The notes beneath the pieces are model-generated. The model was not told the DNA's origin. It did no database searches and saw only the letters and a list, made by a program, of their open reading frames with translations. The position numbers were made by a program, and so were the translations under genes. Shown one piece after another: positions 56,470-64,000 of a stretch of DNA of 64,000 bases. Source of the DNA: Gnetum montanum (Eukaryota > Streptophyta > Gnetopsida > Gnetales > Gnetaceae); assembly GCA_015680685.1 (NCBI GenBank), contig MNCI01002682.1, positions 355,995-419,994 on the forward strand, given 5' to 3'. The stretch's first letter is position 1; every line of letters begins with the position of its first letter.

Positions 56470-59400
56470 AGAAATAATGAGTGTTTTTTTGAATTTTTTA
56501 GAAGTGTCCAACTTCTCCCAATTGATGTTTTCAAGTTAAGGGTTGAAAGTTGGCGACGCTCATACTCCAATGTATCTATGCTTTCATTGTGGTTGCAAGT
56601 TGTTCGCCCAGTTACTTCCATGCATGTTGGTGAGTTGCTCTCTTTATTAGCTATCAACCACTGGGTATTCTCTTGTTATGTGTTTGCTACATACAGGCAC
56701 CTTTGCATTTGAGTTTCCTGGGCACACTGGTTGCATACAGGAAATGCTGAGCACTCCTGTATGTCATCAGCCTCTGTATCACTGTATGTGATGCATGGAA
56801 CTTTCTTCTTCTCAATCTTTCCATAAATGTTTTCCTTAGATATTTCCAGAAAAAGATTGCAGATTCCTAGGCATGCGTTGATGGTGCTAAGCCATGCCCT
56901 CCCCATTATAATTGGGAAGTCCCCTTTATTATTGTTGACCTCTATCACTAGGAAATCAGCTGGGTATGATCAACCACACATAGTGGTAACAATGTCCTTC
57001 ACAAGTCCCAAGGGAACAGTGATGGAATGGTCAGCCAACTCTAATTGAATATTGCTCTTCTTGAGTGGAGGCAAGTTCTAGGCTTTATACATTTCTTGTG
57101 ATATTAAGTTGACTCCAGAACCTGAGTTAAGAAGAGCCTTACATGGTTTGTTCCCAGTGACTTAGAGGTAGATTAAGGGACTTTTGCGGTCAAAGAGTTT
57201 TCTAGGAAGGTGTCCCACCTTTATCCAGTCAGTGACGGTATGTGTTAACATAACCATGTGCATTGAGCTCTATTGTTGGTTTGAAGGGAGCTTCGAAGCC
57301 TTACTTGATGGAGGAGTGGTCATAGACCCAAATGCTTGTGCTTGTGAGAGCTTGTTTGGACTATTGGTTCTAAAGAAAGGTCTTCTCTTTGTTTGGTTAT
57401 TAGAACCAGAAGTGGGTTGAAGGTTTACAGCTCTCGTAGCATTACGTTGCTGCAGTTGAGTGGGGAGTTCCCCTTGCAATGTTGGAGCAGGTGGTAGTGG
57501 AACTTTCAACATAAGAGATGTGGATGGATTCGGAGGATGGTATGCATGTGGAGTGTCTGTCCCATGAGAGGGAGTCCTAAAATACTCCCAAACTTGGTAG
57601 TGATGTTCTGGGGTTACGTGACCCATAGATTCACTTGGAGAAATCGATTGCTGCAAGTAATAGCCATATGGATCTAGTTGCCGGTAAGGGTATTGTTGTC
57701 TAGGCGATGGCATCCCCCGTGACTGTGGGTATTGCCACTACTCGTGTTGCTCGATAGGTTGTGGTAGAGTTCCACTTGGATAATACATTAAGGGTTGGTG
57801 AAACTGCCTTGGGTTACCTTGGGGATAACTTAACCTCCGGGGTGCTTACCATTTGTTAAGTCTTGGGTTGAGTGCGTACACCCCAGACTCTTGTAGATGT
57901 GAGATTATTGGGAACATCCCTTAGGATGGTCATATTGGTAGATCTCACATCCATCATCATTATCCATATCAGATTCCACAACCTCATCGACGATAGTCAT
58001 TTTTCCCTTGCCTTTGTTACGTGTGTGGTCTAAATCTCTCCTCTTTTTCTTATCATGGTTAGTACTTCGCTCCTTAAACTTCTCTACAATTTTTAAAATG
58101 GTTTTGAATATACTGTCTAAGGAGTCCCACATTTGACCTACCTTAGCTAACACTTCAGTTGTTAGCTTTTGAAGTGGCAAGGTTTTTCTATTCACCACCT
58201 CCTCGAGTGGTGACTCATCCTCTTCCTCACAGAATCTTACTCCTTTCGGAGGGAAGGATCGTGGTTATACTCTTCCGTGCTTTCTCTTTTATGTAGCTCT
58301 CCTTCTTCCTTAGCTACTTGCTCCAAAAATCTATGAACTTCATGGGACCTAAGCTCATATAATCTCCCTTAGGCATATGTTCCAAGGGTTCTCCTGGTTT
58401 CATGTCTTAGCCCATCTATGAGGTGGCGGAGCTGATCCCGTTGTGCATAATCATGGACCGAGAAACGATGTTACAGTGCATAATATCAGCCCATGGCAGC
58501 ATCCAAGGGTTCATGATTACCCTACTTCCATCCTTAGATTTGCTTACACAAGTTGGACACTCTGGAGTATGTTTGATATTTATCGTTGAACAGTTCTAGC
58601 ATCGTACTCCACCATCTAATGGATTCCGGTTCTAAGGACCGGTACCAACTTTCTGATTCTTTTATGAGTGTCCTAGGAAACAACTTTAACTTCTGCCACT
58701 CATTTTCAATATTCTACAAGGCACAGGCATCATGAAATGCCTGTAAGTGGTTCTATAGATCAGCGTTGTATCCCCCTTCAAATTGGGGGATATTATTCAT
58801 GTCCAGTCTCTTGATTCAGCTATCTTTCTGGTGCCTTGTAGGTATCCTCACAGCCTTTGTAATGTCTAGCATACTTTAGGTGGAAAGTAGGGGTTCATCA
58901 TTGTCATATCTTTCATGGCATCTGTGATGCCTATGCGGTTCCCTACTTTCCTTTCTACCATGCCCTGATTCTCTCAAATGTCCTCTTCCTCACTCTCAAC
59001 TTTCTTGTCGAGGTCTCTCATCTTGATTACCTTTATTCTCACAATTGTGCTCTTTGTGATTACATCCTGATGTGAAAGCAGAGGGTGAATGATACGATGA
59101 AGGTGAAGAAGAAGGGGAATCATCACCATAACGATGTTTCTTACCTTCTCTTTGGTGGCTACGACCCCGATCGTGATGACGATTAGAATGCCTACCCTTG
59201 TCATTTTTTTGTGTTCCCTCATGGCACAATTGGTATTCATGGGGATCAGAACCAAGGTTATGAATCATGGAGTGTAGGTTCTGATACCCCACCTCTTCAC
59301 CATTGTTAGGAGGGGGAACATCATTTTGTGGTGAACCTATTGAAATACGTTCACCACCCTTGATTTCACTTATGACAGGTGAACCATTATGGGGCCCCTT

Positions 59401-59784
59401 GCCCTTCAACGATGTATGGTAACTCTTCTATCACAAGTCCCTTAAATGTTGCACCGCTGTGGGATGGTAATCCCTTATGTCATAGTCACATGCAACGTAT
59501 TCAGCGTATAGCTATGTCATGTCTATCTATGCAAGAGCACAAAGGAGCATGTTAGGGACTGCACGATCTGGAGGTAACACTATGTTACCTTGCAAGTCTC
59601 GCCAACGCAATTGTTCATCCTGATGGAGGATAAAGGTAAAGTCGGGTATATACTCATCGTGATGAGTATACACTACCTGATACTCTTGAGGAATTGGCAG
59701 ATTTGGGTTACATGTGTTAGACCGCTGACTGTCTCTTGTGTGATCCCTAGGTGGTGAAGTGCTTTTATGAGAAGAAGAAGACAT
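56470..59784 (-). pseudogene. A3 gag-retropepsin polyprotein, broken
   Basis: Starts MSSSSHKSTSPPRDHTRD at 59784. Domain order as in A1 and A2. N-terminal motif DEYIPDFTFILHQDEQLRW; capsid core about 58870-58250; KVGQMWDSLDS at about 58150; zinc-knuckle-like motif at about 57920-57960 with the second Cys changed to Tyr (CEIYQYDHPKGC); spacer; retropepsin about 57250-56680. The catalytic Asp is Asn here (AAC, complement of 57126-57128), giving NSG. Frameshifts and stops are spread through gag. The copy is inactive, but its spacer (57270-57713) is open and shows the PQSRGMPSPRQQYPYRQLDP type sequence well. Confidence 0.85.
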
Positions 59785-59911
59785 TGTTTATCTTGTCGGT
59801 GTGCTATTGACTGTTGTTTAAATTTTCTTCTGATTAACCCTAAGGGTTCGTTTAAGCTTCCCAACAATGTGTATGATTTCCTATGTTCTACTTAGCGCAC
59901 AAGCAACTTAG

Positions 59912-59929
59912 TCCCCGACAATGGCACCA
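59912..59929 (-). other. Primer-binding site of A3, tRNA-Asp type
   Basis: Minus strand reads TGGTGCCATTGTCGGGGA: three transitions from the tRNA-Asp complement, different from those of A1 and A2. One spacer base (59930) separates it from the LTR. Confidence 0.88.
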
Positions 59930-59930
59930 A

Positions 59931-60700
59931 TGATGAGCTACAAGGTACCCCTACACTCAACTATACGAATACAAGCGTTACACGCGCAATCCGGTCGAAC
60001 TCCGCAGACTAAGTTCCTACATGCCTCATGGAACACCTAAGGTTAATTAGTCATTGTCTTTCTAAGCTCACTTGTATCTGTCATGGTTGTATGGTTAAGT
60101 GAACTTGAGGTATATGATTTTTATATCTTTTATGTTTTATCACCTATGCTAAGAGAGGAAAGGGTGAAGAGGCTAAGTAACTAGCTTTAACTAACTAAGC
60201 CTTAATTATCCTAGCATTAGTATTCATTCCCACTTTCCGTTTCACACCCAGAACCAATGCAACGTTGTTGGGATTACCAAATGCTATTTGTTACTGGGAT
60301 TACCAAGCGTAACGCATGTGCTTGAAGCGGTTGTACTGAATGCACTTAACTATGAGAGTTGAGGGTTGAGAGAGATTAAGTCCTAAGAAAGAATTTAAAC
60401 ATTTAATAGTAATTAAATCCTCATTAGCTTAGTCCATGCACTGCAAGGTTTATTCAAAAGTTCATCTTTATTGATGTCCACAATTGTGTGCTCAGGTACA
60501 AAATTGCTCAAATAAAGATCCGTTCACTTTGGGACTCCTACTACAGGCACATGGAAACTATTCTAACTTTGGAATGGAAAATTGACAAGAGTTTGGCTAC
60601 GGACTAGATCTAGATTGTGAAACAAGGGAGCGTCACCTCTTATTTATAGATTTGGCGACGAGCTGCGATATCATGGCCGATGCAATATCGCGTCCCATTA
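59931..60700 (-). repeat. 5' LTR of A3
   Basis: 770-bp LTR bounded by TGATGAGC (left) and CCCATTA (right, mutated from CTCATCA). TATTTATA (60649-60656 on the plus strand) is the TATA box. Two palindrome cores remain (near 60667 and 60684). R has the CTTTATT and AATAAAG words, and U5 has the TTGGTAAYCC-type repeats. Confidence 0.88.
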
Positions 60701-61179
60701 GTGGTGGTAGGAAATAGCCAAAAATTAACAATGTTTTTACTTCTATAAGATACAAAGGCCCTCTTGTATGGTTCAAGTGTAATTAGCTAGGGCATGTTTA
60801 GAGAAACTACATGAACTATTATTCTCGTGAATAACTAGGATACTAGGCTAGGTAGTACCCAAGATAGTATGAAGTAGTAAAAGCAAAGGCCATGGATAGA
60901 TACTACCAACAGTAGATGGATGTGGATCTCTTGTTGAAAATACTGATTTAGCAAGATAGGTAGGATAGAGTGCCTAGGATTAAGCATATACTTGACATAC
61001 TAGCTATTAGACATGCATCCCAACACTATTACAAAGATAGAAGATATAATCTTAGACCTTATTTTGTTAGTTCTATTTGATTCTAATGCTAGGCATTCAT
61101 TTATAGGCTCTAGCATTATCTCTTGGGTAGTCCTTCCATGTTATGCTCTCTATCCAAGATTGTTAGTGCATCTCACTAA
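60701..61179. other. Unassigned DNA left of the fossil pol
   Basis: Probably the gag/protease part of the same old gypsy element, but no motif is clear. Frames are short. Confidence 0.4.
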
Positions 61180-62870
61180 GGGCCATTAGAATTGAGTAAA
61201 TCAACTCTATAGATCTGTGTTAGTGATGTTATAGGGAAGCTAATGGATCAATTATTTACATGAAATGGATCTTGGTGAGTTTGATGCTATTTTGTATATG
61301 GATTAGCTATCGTAGTTTAGTGCTAGTATAGATCATTGGAAAAATACTCTAAGATTGCATATAGTAAATGGTGAAAAAATAGAGATTCAAATCCATTTCA
61401 TACTTGTTTGGTTAGATTTGGTATCTTCTAGGGTATTTAAAAAGGATGCTCTAGAAGAAACATAGATGTTACATGACTTTAGTGTACTGATAAGATATAA
61501 TTGATATAGATCCAATTCTTCTGGTACAAGAATTTCGAGATGTGTTCTACACAAAATAACCTATTTTTTCACCTAATTAATAAGTAGAGTTTGAGATAGA
61601 GTTGTAGCTATGGATAGACCCTATCTTAAAGACTCCTCATAGGATCTCTTTGGTGGAGGCAGCAGACTTGTAGATTTAGTTACAAGAGTTAATGAATAGA
61701 GACCTAATTTTTCCCAGTGCTTCTCCTTGAGGTGTTCTAATGTTATCCATGTGGAAGGAGAATGGAAGTTTGTAGTTATGCATTAATTATCAATAGCTTA
61801 AATAGGTGACAATGAAGAATAAATATCTTCTTCCACATAATGAAATTTTTTTTAATAAGTTTTGGGGTGCCCATGTGCTCTTAAAGATTGATCTTAAGTC
61901 TGGATATCATTAGATATGAGTCAAAGAGTAGCATGTGTTGAAGACAACATTCTAAAATTGATACAATGATTATGAGTTCTTGGTGCTTTTGTTTAGACTG
62001 ACAATACTCTAGTAGTGTTCATGCGTCTGATGAATATTGTGTTATGACCATTCTTTAATTACTTTATGATAGTATTCATTATTGATATGTTGGTGTACTC
62101 TTCAGATACGTAGAGACATGAAGAACCCTTGTGGATGATGTTGCATCCATTGCAATATTATCACTTATATGCACAGTCATCCAAGTATTTCTTCTGGTAC
62201 TTGAAAATCTAGTTTATGAAACATGTTTTTGGAGCTAGAATTGTAATGGATCTTACTAAGATTGTAATGATTTGCAATTAGCTAGTTTCATATATTGGTA
62301 GTTTCTTGGGGTTATCTAGTTATTACCATGATTTTTTGAGCAATTTTCTTACATAGATTTTCCTTTTGCTCAGTTTTTGAGGAAGGAGATCAGTTTCTCT
62401 TGGAGCTTAACTTATTAGATTACATTTGATGAGTAAAAGTAGAGATTGGTATATGTTCTAATGTTGATTTCTCCTTCTCCAAGCTATTCCTATGATGTTT
62501 GTATAGATGCTTTTAGAGATGGTTTCAAGTATGTCCTGATGCATGATGAGTAAGTGGTAGCATATGCATCCTAGCAATTGAGGTTACATGAGACTTGTTA
62601 TCTAGTGCATGATTTAGAGTTGGATGCAAGGATCTTTGCTTGAAGATTTAACAAGATTATCTTTATGGTGAGTAGGTGACTATATCGATCTGGTATCTTA
62701 TAAGTCAATCATACAACAGATGAAATGGGTAGAGCTACTTATAAATTTTGATTTTATAATTTGGTACAAGCCTAGTAGGACTAACCAAGTGGTAGATGCA
62801 TTAATTAAGGTTTCTAGTAAACTTAGCAGTATCATCATTCATTTAGTTTTCCATCATAATTTGCGAAAGT
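61180..62870 (+). pseudogene. Fossil Ty3/gypsy pol (protease end, reverse transcriptase, RNase H)
   Basis: Many stops and frameshifts, but pieces line up in order with Ty3/gypsy pol. DLGEFDAILYMD at about 61271 is the end of retropepsin. LMNRDLIFPSASP, LCINYQ, VTMKNKYLLPHNEIFFNKFW, VLLKIDLKSGYH and YNDYEFLVL (about 61690-61990) are reverse transcriptase fingers and palm. FIIDMLVYSSD (about 62075-62105) is the FxDDxLVYS box with one Asp lost. LYAQSSKYFFW, IGSFLGLSSYYHDFL (62160-62340) and DAFRDGFKYVLMHDE...VAYAS (62490-62570) are the connection and RNase H, followed by WVELLINFDFIIWYKPS (62730-62785). Integrase is not recognised. It is the only reverse transcriptase trace in the window, and nothing links it to A, B or D. 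Confidence 0.85.
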
Positions 62871-64000
62871 AGTAGTAGTAGGATCCTTGATATAGAGAAT
62901 TTTAGTAATAGATCACAACATATGGACTACTTATTGTAGATAGTCAAGATGTGCTTTAGAGGGATGAATGGAAATAAGATGAGTAAATAAGATTATCATC
63001 ATTGCCATCAAGAAAAGGTGTTGCAAGTGCAAGATGAGTGTGAAATACAAACTAAAAATTGTCACAACTATGAAATATGGTAAGAGAACAACAAATCATG
63101 GTTATATGAACAACAAGATTTATATTTTCAATACAAACAACATGATTAGGGCATCATGGAAAACTATCACAAATGAAAAGCAAGTACAAGAAGATAAGTT
63201 GATTATAAACATTGTTGAAATTAAGAATATTTTCTCTACCTAAAGAGATCTTCTCAAATCTAAGCTTTGTTAAGCAAGAAGAGGTTTAGATCTACAAACC
63301 TCCAAGAGATCTATTAAGCATAGCCATGAACCTAAACACAAAAGAGAGAGATGCAGAGTTGATGCCCAGAGAGCTAACATTGCTAAGCATTTGTAGGCAC
63401 AATAAGTAGTGTTTGATCAATTTCAAGAATAAAATATTAATAATATATTTTCTAAAGTTGGGTAACATGTGTCCACAAAAATGACCTAATGATCAACTAA
63501 TGAGTTAAAGCCACTAATAAAATACAAGAATAGGTGCACATAACCAAGAATGGGTTGTAAGATAAAATAAAAGAAAAATTGAAATAAACCCCAAATATCT
63601 ATTAACATGTCTCGTTCCTCTACCTAGAAATATTAGAATAAAAATAAAATATAAAAATATAAATAAAATACCAGTTATGGGCCACCACCATTTTTCTAAA
63701 CTTATCCTTCACAAGAGGCACTAAGCATTAGTAAATGTCAAGGAATAGTAATCAAGAAAAGAAATACAAAACTAATACTATTTCCAAAATATGAAATAAG
63801 AGCATAGGTCTAAGGTCCGAGGTTCAAACATGTAAGCTTACCAAGGGCTCCAATCATTATGCATTAGCTTATAAGAAATATACCATGATGTATAAAAAAT
63901 GTTAATGCATGTAAATAAGAGTGGCCAAGGGTTCAATTTTAAGATGCATAATTGTAAGCATAAGCATAAGAGAGACATTAGAATACACTAGCATTAACCA
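62871..64000. other. Unassigned AT-rich DNA at right edge
   Basis: No recognisable integrase, LTR end or gene. A 69-codon frame at 63034-63243 is Lys/Ile/Asn-rich and motif-free. Confidence 0.45.

Larger units (their letters stand above)
56030..60700 (-). mobile_element. Non-autonomous gag-protease LTR retrotransposon A3, 3'-truncated
   Basis: Minus-strand member of the A family. 5' LTR 59931-60700, primer site 59912-59929, gag-retropepsin frame 56470-59784, and the first part of the 3' non-coding block. The rest of that block, the polypurine tract and the 3' LTR are missing. The 5' LTR abuts the fossil pol region. A microsatellite (AC, 56331-56349) lies in the 3' block. Confidence 0.87.

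Overview
The window is nuclear DNA of a seed plant. It holds one spliced protein-coding gene (9411-11654, GT-AG introns, no operons), and most of the rest is decayed LTR retrotransposons, several inserted inside one another. I infer a gymnosperm, perhaps a conifer, from the very low gene density and from old element copies that are heavily mutated yet still in place. The sequence does not prove this. Two ambiguous bases (2344 and 40078) suggest a draft assembly.

Layout, left to right. 1-2696: the 5' part of a minus-strand gag element (A0), running off the left edge and inserted into a plus-strand element of a second family (B1, 2697-5891). 6923-7872: a minus-strand solo LTR with 36-bp tandem repeats. 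9411-11654: the host gene, predicted 489 aa in three exons. 14649-15480: a solo LTR with a perfect 5-bp target duplication. 15481-16728 and 41934-46210: probably two halves of an older repeat (F), split by element D (16729-41933, 25.2 kb, target duplication ATAAG at both ends). D contains a TATA-bearing repeat E (about 19880-21092), a complete gag-protease element A1 (24768-31823, duplication GGCAC) and a minus-strand B element B2 (31948-39895), which itself carries an inverted gag fragment. 46211-53263: a second complete gag-protease element, A2. 54268-55612: a second E copy. 56030-60700: A3, a minus-strand gag-protease element without its 3' end. 61180-62870: a fossil Ty3/gypsy pol with reverse transcriptase and RNase H.

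The A elements have LTRs, a tRNA-Asp primer-binding site, one long gag plus retropepsin frame and a polypurine tract, but about 2 kb of non-coding sequence where reverse transcriptase and integrase should be. The B elements encode a different protein (a plant-transposon-protein-like domain followed by a coiled-coil region) and also lack pol. A, B, D and the solo LTRs share LTR ends (TGATGA...TCATCA). A, B and D also share the polypurine-tract sequence, and A and D have tRNA-Asp-type primer-binding sites. This fits several non-autonomous families moved by one machinery that is absent here.

The points I rate most interesting are these: arrays of GATATC palindromes, one to six per LTR, directly upstream of the TATA box in two families; a stem in the presumed R region, conserved in four LTR types with paired changes, that contains the poly(A) signal; polypurine-tract copies inside the A elements; a strong excess of TAG among the stop codons breaking these frames, some shared between separate insertions; and a scrambled junction at 39130-39390 that looks like replication template switching.
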